From NCBI GenBank assembly GCA_964592375.1, contig CAZQDP010000034.1, positions 1-24,362 on the forward strand: 24,362 nucleotides of DNA, in the 5' to 3' direction. This DNA is from CAZQDP01 sp964592375. GTDB lineage: Bacteria > Bacillota > Clostridia > RUG12999. Position numbers and translations under genes: made by a program. Positions 1-8,811 of this stretch are shown here, one piece after another (the first letter of the stretch is position 1; each line of letters begins with the position of its first letter). The notes below the pieces were generated by a model. The model ran no database searches. It had not been told where the DNA came from and saw nothing but the letters and a program-made list of their open reading frames with translations.

Positions 1-1134
1 CTAGGGAATTTTGTTTGCCAAAAAGCAGGGAATTTTACTTGACAGTAACATTTCGGTTAATTGTTCTTCTAAATCTATTCGGTCGTTTATGACAACAATT
101 TTATTACCTTTTAATTTATCAATAGAGCGAATTTTTTTCACCAAAAAGACCATCGTAAAGGATTTGCCACTTCCTTGTGTGTGCCAAACAACACCAGAAC
201 GCTCGTATGGTGTTTTGCCTGCTAATAGTCTGTCAACAGCTTTGATTACCGCACGATATTGTTGGTATCTTGCAACAATCTTAAATTTACCATCAAAAAG
301 AGTAAATATTTTTATAATATCCAAAAAAGTTTCAGGAGGTAACATTCCTTGCACTAATATTTCTTGTGAGCGAATGTCACTAAGTGGCGGAGTAAAATCT
401 TTATATTTTATTGGATAAATGTCTTTCCACTCCATAAAATCGTCATAATCACCTGTAACACTTGCAAATCTTGCTTCATCCCCATAAGTTGAAATTGCCA
501 TTTGATTATAATGAAATAACCTTTCATCACTTTCGTTTATTTCGCTATCTCGTCTGTTCATATAACGAAGTAATTGATTAATGCCTTCTTCCATAGGGTT
601 GGCGGTGTATTCATTTGGATATTTGCACTCAATCACGCATAAAGGTAACCCATTTACAAATAGCACTACATCAGGGATAACAAAAGCCTTTGAAAAGCCT
701 GGCGTGTCAATTCTAAATTGGTTAATTGCAATAAATGAATTGGTTTCCCAATTGTCAAAATCAATAAACTTTGCAATTGGGAAAATTTCGCCTGTTACCT
801 CATTTTTATCAACTGTAAACTTTGATTTTTGGGTTAAATGTTCCCATATTTGTTTATTTGCCTCTAATAAAGATATAGATGTATTTAAATTGATAGCCCT
901 AAGCATTTCTTCTGCCTGTGCATCTGTTAGCCATTTCTTATTATCATAAGTTAAGTTTATTGCTTTAACAGATGATAAAAACACATTTTTCAAAACAACT
1001 TCATAAAATTTTTGACGCAAACTAATAGTAGGGTCTTGCGGTATTCCATTACTATGCTCAATAATAGTCCACCCCAGATTTTTAAGCTGAGTGAGTAACG
1101 GTTTTTCAACAAAAACATATTCAGGATTGCTCAT
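1..1134 (-). pseudogene. hsdR: Type I restriction endonuclease R subunit, N-terminal part, truncated
   Basis: This is the N-terminal third of HsdR, the motor and nuclease subunit of a type I restriction enzyme. Visible are the PD-(D/E)xK nuclease core (PD at residues 154-155, ECK at 169-171, a following QLLRY) and the Walker A motif GSGKS at 321-325 with the next strand VVINDR. The frame then ends in TAG at 3..1 after 377 residues, whereas the family usually has about 900-1100. DEAD-box motif II, the remaining helicase motifs and the C-terminal HsdM-binding region are absent, so this polypeptide could not translocate DNA. The ATG overlaps the hsdS stop as TAATG, with GAGGTG about 10 nt upstream. 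Whether the rest of hsdR continues in another frame beyond the window edge cannot be seen. Family identity is near certain; truncation rather than a split gene is inference. Confidence 0.85.
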
Positions 1135-2397
1135 TAGAATTTACACCTCACTTTTCCAGTCAATAAGTCTTGCATAAGTCCTTTTTTAATTAGATTTAAC
1201 TTGTCTAAATATTTCTGCTCTCCCTGTATTTTTTCGTCCATTGCAGTTAAACGGTTTGATATTGCAGTTTGTTCTGTTTGTATTGGGATAGGTATATGTA
1301 TTTCTTTAAACGTATCCTTAGTTATTGTGTCAAATACATTTCCGTACGATAATCTTTTCATTTTCGTCATTGTATTTAACAAATAATAATACAAAAAATC
1401 ATTATTGATTTTACCAATTGTATTTAATCCATAACAAGATTGATTAAATGCTAAATCATCTCCAACTTGAGCTAAAACGCCCACGGTTCCACGAGCAGAT
1501 ATTATCAACATGTTTTTTAACAATATATTTGTGCTACTATTTTTTAATCCTAAAGATGTTATAGATTTTTTTGCTTTATATACATATCTTTCTCCTTTGT
1601 TAAAATCATCAACAGATAGCCACCCAATATTTCCACCCCAGTACTCTTGTATATTTGTAGATGGAGTTCCACCATTAATGATTTGCACATTATCAAAAGC
1701 AGTTTCAACTTCCCACTCAATTGGCACAAATCCTAATTTTGATGCTTTGTATAAGTGTGGTGCTTCTGCATATGTCGGTCTGAGTTTTCCGCTTTTGTCT
1801 ATCCCTCTTGTTAATATGTCTTGCATAAGTCCTTGTTTTACTAGTTTTATTTTTTCAATAATAGCCTTTGTAGTGTCTATATTGCTATCCAAAATCCCTA
1901 AGACATCGGCAATTTTTTCTTGCTCTTTGGGATTTGTGGGGATAGTTATACTGCATTTCATAAAAGAAGTTTTTGATAAATTATATCTCGTTGAACCTTG
2001 TGCTAAATATACCATCTTTTTTCTAAAATCGTCACTTCTAAAATAGTATTGAGCAAATTTAGGTTTTAATTGTTCAAAATCAAATAACCTAAATCAAAAA
2101 ACAAAAACTATTTAGATAAGTTTCGGATACTTCATCTAAAAGGACAGACGACATTCCCACTTCGTCAGGTGTCTCAGATGATGTTGTAAAAAAAGCATCT
2201 CCATATTTAACTTTATTTTGGTTTTCGCCTTTATCAATTTTAACGAAATCGAACAATTTTTTATCAATTTCGCTGTTCGCAAAAATATTCATATAAGTTA
2301 TATAAGGCTTACCAATACCGAAATCATCTGCTTTTTTATTGGACAAACCTGTGTAAGTATATCCTATTTTAGACATTTCTACATTTTGCCAACTCAT
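1134..2397 (-). pseudogene. hsdS: Type I restriction specificity subunit S, frameshifted
   Basis: HsdS recognises DNA for the M2S methylase and R2M2S2 restriction complex. Two frames together make one normal HsdS of about 420 residues. Codons from ATG 2397 to TAG 2089 give 102 residues of target-recognition domain 1, ending SFCFLI. The second frame resumes as FRLFDFEQLKPKFAQYYFRS before the MVYLAQGSTRYNLSK segment, then has the central conserved helix (EKIADVLGILDSNI, KQGLMQDILT), TRD2 (FDNVQIINGGTPS) and the distal helix ending KKGLMQDLLTGKVRCKF. Loss of one net base between about 2091 and 2105, a tract with T6 and T5 runs on the coding strand, would join them. The start overlaps the hsdM stop as ATGA, so translation is probably coupled. 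The downstream piece alone starts at ATG 2015. It may be a dead gene, a phase-variable gene or a sequencing error. Confidence 0.88.
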
Positions 2398-4907
2398 AGT
2401 TCATACCCCAATTCTGCAAGATAATTACTTAATACCCTTGTTTGGCTATCTCGCTCTTTTATTAAGGTTTCAAGGGGAGTGTTATACTTATCCCATAGCA
2501 CTTCAATTTGTTTTTGCATATAGATATAGTGGTCATCAATATAGCTGTTTAACTCGTTTTCAAGTTGCCTATAAAACTGATCTAAAATGATAGTTTTTGC
2601 TTCATCATCTTTTATTTTTTCTCTTGCTTTGTCTGCAATCTCTCCCATTTTTTTATCAATTATTCTTATTTCAACTTTTAGCTCCTTAATTCTGTCCTCA
2701 ATTTCTGTGAATTTTTCAAGCTCTATTACCACCATATTATAGTATTCTGCAATATTTTTCCTGTCGTTTTGGGCTTTTGCTACCACTTTTTCAAGATTTT
2801 CTTTATATTTGCCCTTTTCGCCTGCTTTCGTTGCCTCTTTTAGGGATTTTTCAACCGCCCTTAGGTTTTTATTAGCCTCTTTTAATTCTCCAGCCAATCT
2901 TTTTTTATCCTCTTTTAAGTCTTTAATTCTGTTGGTTCCCTCGTCCTCATCACTACCTTCTTGCATCATTTGCTCATACTGTGCTTCCAAATTAGAGATA
3001 GACTCATTATTTTGAAATTTTTGATTGATAACCTCAGGGAACTGGGACATAACAATAAATTCATCAGGTATTAAATCAGCATTCCAACCAGAGTTTTCAA
3101 CGCTTTTTAAATCTGCATATGCATTATACCAGAACCCTGCAAAGATTCCCTCAATTTTATATTCGTCAAGCATTGTTTGGTTTTCATATGCTTTTTTAAA
3201 CTCGCTCATTAAAATTGATTTTATCTGCGACAAATTTTTATTTTGTGGCAATTTTTCTAATTGTTTTACTCCTACATTCCAAAACTCTTTTAGTTTGTTT
3301 TCAAAATTATTCTTAATTCTAAGGCTTGGTGTATTTGCCATAATTTCAGTTTTTAGTGTTTCTTTGGTATCAGCAATAAATGTATAATATTTATCGTTTT
3401 TAATGTTATATAATTTTAAAATGTCAAGTCCGTGTGATGAACAAATATCAGCTTTCCCCAAAACTTCTGTTTTCGGAATGCCACCATATAAATGAGCAGT
3501 TACATCGTGCATTGGAGCATCGTCTGAATTATCTACATATCTTCTAATGTTCAAATTAAAATCGTCTAAATCAGAAATTTTAACTGACTTAGAATATTTG
3601 TCAATAGTTTGTTTTCGCCTATAAACATTAACAATTTTTTGTATATCTTCAGGTCGCAGTGAATTTTGGTTTTTACCGTCTTTAAACTCTTTATCTGCAT
3701 TGATAAATAAAATTTCGTCCCTTGTTTCTTTGCCTTGTTTATTTATTACAAGAACACAAGCAGGAATACCAGTTCCATAAAACAAGTTAGGGGGCAAGCC
3801 AATAACAGCCTCCAAAATGCCTGCTTCAATAATGCCTTTTCGTATCGTTTGTTCCTCACCACCACGAAATAGCACACCGTGTGGCATAACACAAGCCATT
3901 TTACCGTGGTCATTTAGAACTGAAATCATATGTTGCAAAAACATTAAATCAGCTTTCTTTTTTTCGGGAGGATAGCCAAATTCAAAACGAGTGTTATAAG
4001 CTGTTGGCAAGTCTTTTTTTACATAGTTCTGGCTAAATGGAGGATTGGCAATTACTCTGTCAAACCTTGTGAGTTCTCCGTGGGTTATGTGCTGTGGATC
4101 AACTAATGTATCACCTTGCTTAATATTAGCAGAGTTGATATTGTGCAGTAGCATATTCATTTTACAGATTGACCAAGTTGCACCTTTTACTTCTTGACCA
4201 TAAAGAGTGATTCTTCTTGAATCTCCACCATTTTCATCAACAAACTGTTTAGATTGTATAAGCATTCCGCCACTACCTACTGTTGGATCTAAAATGCTCA
4301 TGTTTTCTTGTGGTTCTATGATATTAGCAAGTAGTTTCACCACTTCGCCTGCGGTGTAAAATTCCCCGCCTTTTTTCCCCGCATCATCTGCAAAATATTT
4401 TATTAGATATTCATATGCTGAGCCAAGCAAGTCAGGAAATTCAAAATTTTCATCGGTTAATAAAATTGTGTTAAAATGGGTGATAAGGTTTATTAGCAGA
4501 TTATCAGACAAGGATTTATTGCCTATTTTTTCATTGAAATTAATATGCTTTAAAACACCTTCTAATTTCTCGGTATTATTATCTTCCAGTGCCTCTAATG
4601 CTTTATTAAGCGTGTTACCAACATTGCTTTTTACATCTTTAATTTCAGACCATCTTGCATTTTTCGCAACAAAGAAATCGTAATTTATTGGCTCTTCAAG
4701 TTCACCAACGATGAACTTTTCATTTTTGCTGACATATTTTTGACGAATTCTCTTTTGTTCTACATTAAATTGGTCAGATAGTCTTTTTAAAAATATCATA
4801 GCGAATATATATTTTTTAAACTCACTGCTTTCAATTTCTGTCCTCATAATATCACAGGCATCAAGTAGTAGCCTTTCAAGTTTTGAAAGTGTCATTTTCT
4901 TAATCAT
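2394..4907 (-). CDS. hsdM: Type I restriction-modification DNA methyltransferase M subunit
   Basis: HsdM transfers a methyl group from S-adenosylmethionine to N6 of adenine in the site chosen by HsdS. The N-terminal HsdM helical domain (TLSKLERLLLDACDIMR, then EFKKYIFAMIFLKR) is followed by GEFYT at 181-185, SAM motif I LDPTVGSGG at 206-214 and catalytic motif IV NPPF at 288-291. All key residues are present. The protein is 837 aa, longer than the usual 500. A long charged coiled-coil extension (about 640-770) precedes a C-terminal segment ending LSNYLAELGYEL, a layout seen in a long HsdM subgroup. I chose ATG 4907, 9 nt after GGAG; a TTG at 4922 would overlap that ribosome binding site. The ATG overlaps the end of the upstream methylase gene by 8 nt, and the stop overlaps hsdS, so the three genes are one transcript. 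Confidence 0.93.
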   Translation of the reverse strand: MIKKMTLSKLERLLLDACDIMRTEIESSEFKKYIFAMIFLKRLSDQFNVEQKRIRQKYVSKNEKFIVGELEEPINYDFFVAKNARWSEIKDVKSNVGNTLNKALEALEDNNTEKLEGVLKHINFNEKIGNKSLSDNLLINLITHFNTILLTDENFEFPDLLGSAYEYLIKYFADDAGKKGGEFYTAGEVVKLLANIIEPQENMSILDPTVGSGGMLIQSKQFVDENGGDSRRITLYGQEVKGATWSICKMNMLLHNINSANIKQGDTLVDPQHITHGELTRFDRVIANPPFSQNYVKKDLPTAYNTRFEFGYPPEKKKADLMFLQHMISVLNDHGKMACVMPHGVLFRGGEEQTIRKGIIEAGILEAVIGLPPNLFYGTGIPACVLVINKQGKETRDEILFINADKEFKDGKNQNSLRPEDIQKIVNVYRRKQTIDKYSKSVKISDLDDFNLNIRRYVDNSDDAPMHDVTAHLYGGIPKTEVLGKADICSSHGLDILKLYNIKNDKYYTFIADTKETLKTEIMANTPSLRIKNNFENKLKEFWNVGVKQLEKLPQNKNLSQIKSILMSEFKKAYENQTMLDEYKIEGIFAGFWYNAYADLKSVENSGWNADLIPDEFIVMSQFPEVINQKFQNNESISNLEAQYEQMMQEGSDEDEGTNRIKDLKEDKKRLAGELKEANKNLRAVEKSLKEATKAGEKGKYKENLEKVVAKAQNDRKNIAEYYNMVVIELEKFTEIEDRIKELKVEIRIIDKKMGEIADKAREKIKDDEAKTIILDQFYRQLENELNSYIDDHYIYMQKQIEVLWDKYNTPLETLIKERDSQTRVLSNYLAELGYEL

Positions 4908-6723
4908 TTGTAATTTCTCCAATCCCCATAGTTTTGTCTATTACTGCCAAATTAGTTTTATAAAAACTTTCAGCCAAATTAAGCATCTGTGCATATTTTT
5001 CTTCTGTTTCTGTAATTTTTTTTGATAATTCATTTTGTTTTTCTATTGTTATTTTAGGTATAAGTAAAGTTTTTAAGTTATTAGGGTTAATAACCGTTGT
5101 GGCTGTGCTTCCAGTTTGAATACTTACAAGCATTTTCCTGCCCAATTCACTTTCTAAATAATACTTTAAAACATATGGGCTATATAAGTTTGGATTGAGC
5201 CTTATTACAATTAAATTTGATGATATAACTGAGGCAGGAATTTCGCAATCAGCTATTGCAATTTTAAATGTTCCCCTCGCGGTTATAATAATATCATTTG
5301 GCAATATAGAATAATTCTTAATTATTTTAGCATAAGGATAAAATAAATTTTCTTCCGACACAACTATTTTACCAACTGAGATATTAGCCATATTAAGTAG
5401 ATAGTGTGTTTTGATGCCAATTTCTTGGGATTTTTTTAATGCTGCTGGTGGCATTTGTACTCCCCTGAATATTTCGCTTGCCACATCACCTAATTTTATC
5501 ATATCAGAAAATTCGTTTTTAATTTTTTCAGCATCTAACGCTTGCGATAAATTTAAATTATAATCAAATTCTGCAATTTTTTCATTTGCAATATATTCTG
5601 AAATGTTGTTTTTATCATCATTTTTAAAATATATTTCTTCTATAATTTTAACTGCATCTCTATTTAAAATAAAATCATTATTTTTAGTAAGATTGGCTAT
5701 ATTAATAGATAGAATTTTATTCTTTCTACTCGTCGGCTTATTTTTGTTGAAAACAATTATGTTTTGAGAAATACTCGAAAACGGCAACAAAACTCCGTGC
5801 GGCAACTCTATAATGCACTCGATTATATCGTCATCAACTACCGCCTTTCTTATGTTTCGCTCAATCGCTCTTGTTAAAGGACCATTAGGCATTGTTAGAA
5901 CAGCCACGCCATCTTCTTTTAGAAATGAAAGCATATATTGAACAGCCAACCATTCGGAACAACCTTTCCCAGGGTTTCCATACCTAAATCTGCGGATATT
6001 TCTTATATAAGTTTCATCAGCTTTTTGATACCTAAACCCTAAGGGGGGATCGGATATGATTTTGTTGAACTTAACATTTTCATCAAACATAAAAACATCA
6101 GAATTAATAATAGTGTGATAGTTTATGTTATTTAATAGCAAATTAAGTTTTAAAAGCACGTAAATTTCATTGCTTATTTCTGTTCCATAGAAATCAAGAT
6201 TTTTCGTATATTCATTTAAAAGCGTTAAATTGCCACCAACTCCTGCAAATGGGTCAAATATAGTTTCATTTTCTTTAACATCAAGCAATTGTGTCATGAT
6301 ATTTTTAATAACATCTGGTGTGAATACCTCAAAACAATTTAGCGATACTTCATTAATTAAGTTTATAATGCTTTTTTTAATCTGAATTCTTTTAATGTCA
6401 TTATCTATTATGGCGTTTTTAACCTCAAAAATCAATTCAAATAACAAGTTATGAGGAATAGCTTTCATAGCAGGGTAGCAAAGTTCAGTAAAAATCTCTT
6501 TATAACTGTCGTCATCTTTATTTTTATGAATAATATCCAACATCTCATTTTGCAGGTCTTGATGTTGGTTTATTGTTTTTGACAACAAAACATTTGCATC
6601 ATCTATTAGAAAATGCAAAAGATATGTTCCTAATAAAATTTTATAACAGCCTAATCCATTGGTATAGCTCTTAGCATCAAAAATAAATTTATTTTTAATC
6701 TGCGTTAATATATTATCACTCAT
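4900..6723 (-). CDS. N-6 DNA methylase fused to a single HsdS-like recognition domain
   Basis: This 607-aa protein has an HsdM-type methylase half and an HsdS-like half. Residues 130-136 (FEVFTP) correspond to the GxFYTP segment of HsdM. Motif I is IFDPFAGVGGN at 155-165. Motif IV is SDPPLGF at 224-230: the canonical aromatic after PP is Leu, which may weaken base flipping, although Phe follows two residues later. From about 408 (IKLGDVASEIFRGVQ) to the end it resembles one TRD plus conserved helix, including ATTVINPNNLKTLLIPKI and KQNELSKKI. It would therefore be a self-contained M-S unit with a half-site TRD. AGGAGG lies 8 nt before ATG 6723 and the stop overlaps hsdM. It may be an independent methylase, a modifier of the HsdM complex or a decoy. 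Family assignment is strong; the role is unknown. Confidence 0.8.
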   Translation of the reverse strand: MSDNILTQIKNKFIFDAKSYTNGLGCYKILLGTYLLHFLIDDANVLLSKTINQHQDLQNEMLDIIHKNKDDDSYKEIFTELCYPAMKAIPHNLLFELIFEVKNAIIDNDIKRIQIKKSIINLINEVSLNCFEVFTPDVIKNIMTQLLDVKENETIFDPFAGVGGNLTLLNEYTKNLDFYGTEISNEIYVLLKLNLLLNNINYHTIINSDVFMFDENVKFNKIISDPPLGFRYQKADETYIRNIRRFRYGNPGKGCSEWLAVQYMLSFLKEDGVAVLTMPNGPLTRAIERNIRKAVVDDDIIECIIELPHGVLLPFSSISQNIIVFNKNKPTSRKNKILSINIANLTKNNDFILNRDAVKIIEEIYFKNDDKNNISEYIANEKIAEFDYNLNLSQALDAEKIKNEFSDMIKLGDVASEIFRGVQMPPAALKKSQEIGIKTHYLLNMANISVGKIVVSEENLFYPYAKIIKNYSILPNDIIITARGTFKIAIADCEIPASVISSNLIVIRLNPNLYSPYVLKYYLESELGRKMLVSIQTGSTATTVINPNNLKTLLIPKITIEKQNELSKKITETEEKYAQMLNLAESFYKTNLAVIDKTMGIGEITND

Positions 6724-6751
6724 TTTTTATACCTCCTCAGTTTACAAGGTT

Positions 6752-6780
6752 ATTATAACACCTGTTTTAGGTATAGTCAA
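6752..6780 (-). promoter_or_regulatory. Sigma-A promoter of the restriction-modification cluster
   Basis: On the minus strand TTGACT (6780-6775) is followed by a 17-nt spacer and a perfect TATAAT (6757-6752). It lies about 30 bp before the M-S methylase ATG, with only AGGAGG between, so the leader is very short. It is the only convincing promoter for the four-gene cluster. Confidence 0.75.
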
Positions 6781-6788
6781 TACCTAAA
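6766..6788. promoter_or_regulatory. Inverted-repeat operator over the -35 box of the RM promoter
   Basis: Two perfect 9-bp arms, TTTAGGTAT (6766-6774) and ATACCTAAA (6780-6788), flank a 5-nt spacer that contains most of the -35 hexamer. A third ACCT half-site at 6760-6763 pairs with AGGT 6769-6772 inside the promoter spacer. The position fits a dimeric repressor that blocks RNA polymerase, in the manner of controller proteins in other RM systems. No adjacent gene is clearly its regulator; the HTH protein at 7419-8663 is a candidate only by proximity. Confidence 0.6.
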
Positions 6789-6905
6789 TATTAAATGTAA
6801 TAATATTGTAATGTTTGCAATTAAGCTATTAATTGATACATTTATGCTCATTCCTTCTTCTTTTCCTGCCACATACTTCTACTTCATTATTTATATACTT
6901 AATAT

Positions 6906-6946
6906 GGCGGTCGTATAATAACAGAGGTGGGGGGTCGTATTTTAAC
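6906..6946. repeat. Pair of 17-bp imperfect direct repeats
   Basis: GGCGGTCGTATAATAAC (6906-6922) recurs as GGGGGTCGTATTTTAAC (6930-6946), with 14 of 17 bases identical and a 24-bp period. They lie between the RM promoter and the terminator of the small TnpV-like gene. They could be protein-binding iterons or part of a mobile-element end; nothing else supports either. Confidence 0.45.
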
Positions 6947-6978
6947 AAAAAGCAACCCCACTACCATTTTGATAGTGG
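6944..6978 (-). terminator. Rho-independent terminator after the TnpV-like gene
   Basis: Arms CCACTA (6958-6963) and TAGTGG (6973-6978) enclose a 9-nt loop. On the minus strand the stem is followed by GGTTGC and a T5 run. It starts 15 bp after the stop of the small upstream gene. The T-rich flank on the other side could also let it work on the plus strand, where no gene is seen. Confidence 0.55.
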
Positions 6979-6992
6979 AGTTTTTGGTTTTA

Positions 6993-7304
6993 TTAACTTA
7001 TATCTTGATACATCAGCATTTCTCGTGCCATTAGTTTTGTCATGCTACCTTGAATGTTAAATTTACTTGCAATATGTTCTTCTTTCCCTGCAATTTCTTT
7101 TTGATAGGATGCAAAATAATCGTCAAATTTATCGTCATCGGCTAACTTTGCTAGAAATTCTAAATTATGTTCAAGTAAGTAGCTAAGTCTTACTTTTGCA
7201 TATGCACCTATAACTTCATGATAATCAAGATGTATAACAGGGTAATATGCCTTACCTTCGCCTAATTCAAAAATTGTGTTATCCTCATAAATATATTTAT
7301 CCAT
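6993..7304 (-). CDS. Small protein resembling transposon-encoded TnpV
   Basis: The 103-aa acidic protein begins MDKYIYEDNTIFEL and contains IGAYAKVRLSYLLEHNLEFLAKL, which resembles the (G)xYGxLRxxYLxEHRxxxY stretch of TnpV-like proteins carried by Tn4451-type elements. The C-terminus (MTKLMAREMLMY) only loosely matches the family's AEEIxLxELIY ending. AAGGAGG lies 9 nt before ATG 7304. A terminator follows. It has no visible catalytic motif and TnpV itself has no settled function. The resemblance is by eye and moderate; otherwise it is a hypothetical protein of the island. Confidence 0.6.
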   Translation of the reverse strand: MDKYIYEDNTIFELGEGKAYYPVIHLDYHEVIGAYAKVRLSYLLEHNLEFLAKLADDDKFDDYFASYQKEIAGKEEHIASKFNIQGSMTKLMAREMLMYQDIS

Positions 7305-7418
7305 TTCAAATTCCTCCTTGTGTTCATATTAATTAGTGGTTTATTCGCACTCTTACATTTGTACCATCAATTTTAGTTTACTTGGAAAGCAGACAACTAA
7401 CTACAATATAAATATAAT

Positions 7419-8663
7419 CTAATACCATCTTGAGTGTTTTTGGAGAGTCTTTTCTTCTTTTGACAACGAATGTTCTCTCTCACCGAAAAGTTCATCTTCT
7501 CTTGAAATAGTTGGATCATACCAATCTGCTTTTTCTTTTGCCCACTTAATCCATTCAGCATTTTCTTTATTAACATCTTTGGATTCAATTTCATTAACAT
7601 AGGCTCTAATTCTATAAGCAGTCTCGAAATCCATAGCGGCGTTTTCTAACGCAATTGTGTTTTCAACTTCATTATTATATTTTTCACGAGCTAATTCTTT
7701 TCGTTTTTGCTCTTCTTCTTGCTGTCGTTGTTTTTCTTCTCTTTTTTCACGGTCAATTCTTACAACTTCAGATTCTTCAAATAAGTCAATTATTATTTTA
7801 CCTAATTTTTCTTCGATTCTACTATTTTCAGAATCTCTATAATACACATGTTCTTTAGGTGAAAAACACAATCTACCATTAAATGCGTGCTCGTATTTTC
7901 GTATTTTGGGTTTGGATGTCCAAGAGTATCTTTTCACCTCAATTTCGTAGCTTTCCAATGCTTTTATTTCCTGCTTCGTTAATTCGTGATTGGTCTTAGT
8001 TTGCATTTCATACATTTCAAACTTTACTGTTTCGCCTCGAATTTCTATAGATAAATCGGAATTAATTGTACATCCTAAAGTTTCTAAAAGTTTAAATAAC
8101 GCATCAAGAAATCTATACGCCCTCGAAAGAGAATCCTTAGCTATTACGCCAGCTAATTGAGGAGCCCTTTCTCTATTTCTATAATAACCAGATTTGTAAT
8201 CTGAAATAGATGTGCTCGAACCTTCAATAGAACGATTATTCTTGTTCCATTCCGAAACGATTTTCTTGTGTTCTTGTATAGCTTTGTGCAATCTTGATTC
8301 AGAATCATAGCTTAGTATATCTTTAGCTGTATTAAAAACCTTTAATTTATCATCGTCTGCCATAAAACTTAGCAGTTCTTTATTTTCTTCTATATTATCA
8401 ACAGAAGTTTGATATGTTCTTGACCCTGTTTTTTCACTGATTATATTTTTACTCGGAGTCAAAGGAGTCTTTTTCACTTTTTTACCGTACTTCAACTTTG
8501 CCCAATAACCTCTTGGAGGCACAGGGATATTAAGTGACTTGCAAACTTTATGAATAGCAACATCAGATACTCCGTACTTTTTCGCAACTTTAATTACAGG
8601 TTCTTCCCATACTTCATTATATAATGCGTCACGGTCGTATACATTAATATTTTCTTTATTCAT
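7419..8663 (-). CDS. Hypothetical protein with N-terminal helix-turn-helix and C-terminal coiled coil
   Basis: This 414-aa protein opens with a helix-turn-helix (about residues 8-50: LYNEVWEEPVIKVAKKYGVS, then VAIHKVCKSLNIPVPPRGYW). The LYxEVW...VPPRGYWAK signature is a recurrent one in uncharacterised bacterial proteins, often in accessory DNA. The middle holds a helical region (LSRAYRFLDALFKLLETLG) and a beta-rich segment. A strongly charged coiled coil (VRIDREKREEKQRQQEEEQK) leads into a WIKWAKEKADWYDP-like tail. I see no nuclease or methylase motif. ATG 8663 is preceded by AAGGAG at 8 nt; TTG 8666 would be too close. A possible promoter is TTGCAT (8720-8715), 16 nt, TAATAG (8698-8693). 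It may bind DNA and could regulate the island, but no function is known to me. Confidence 0.75.
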   Translation of the reverse strand: MNKENINVYDRDALYNEVWEEPVIKVAKKYGVSDVAIHKVCKSLNIPVPPRGYWAKLKYGKKVKKTPLTPSKNIISEKTGSRTYQTSVDNIEENKELLSFMADDDKLKVFNTAKDILSYDSESRLHKAIQEHKKIVSEWNKNNRSIEGSSTSISDYKSGYYRNRERAPQLAGVIAKDSLSRAYRFLDALFKLLETLGCTINSDLSIEIRGETVKFEMYEMQTKTNHELTKQEIKALESYEIEVKRYSWTSKPKIRKYEHAFNGRLCFSPKEHVYYRDSENSRIEEKLGKIIIDLFEESEVVRIDREKREEKQRQQEEEQKRKELAREKYNNEVENTIALENAAMDFETAYRIRAYVNEIESKDVNKENAEWIKWAKEKADWYDPTISREDELFGEREHSLSKEEKTLQKHSRWY

Positions 8664-8811
8664 CAACTTTGCTCCTTTCGTTCCACATATCCCTATTACG
8701 CATTAACTATTGCGATGCAAACTTTGATATTCTCAATTTTGCTCTTATTCCTAAAATCGTTGCCATCTGCATTAAAATTAAAAAACTCGCAAAAGTGCAT
8801 AAATTCAGCGA

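Noticed and set aside
6833..7060. 75-aa plus-strand frame in the island intergenic region
   Set aside because: It crosses the terminator, the direct repeats and the antisense end of the TnpV-like gene, and has no ribosome binding site.
8667..8811. tRNA or attachment site at the island edge
   Set aside because: No cloverleaf, integrase or matching direct repeat could be seen; the other end of the island is outside the window.
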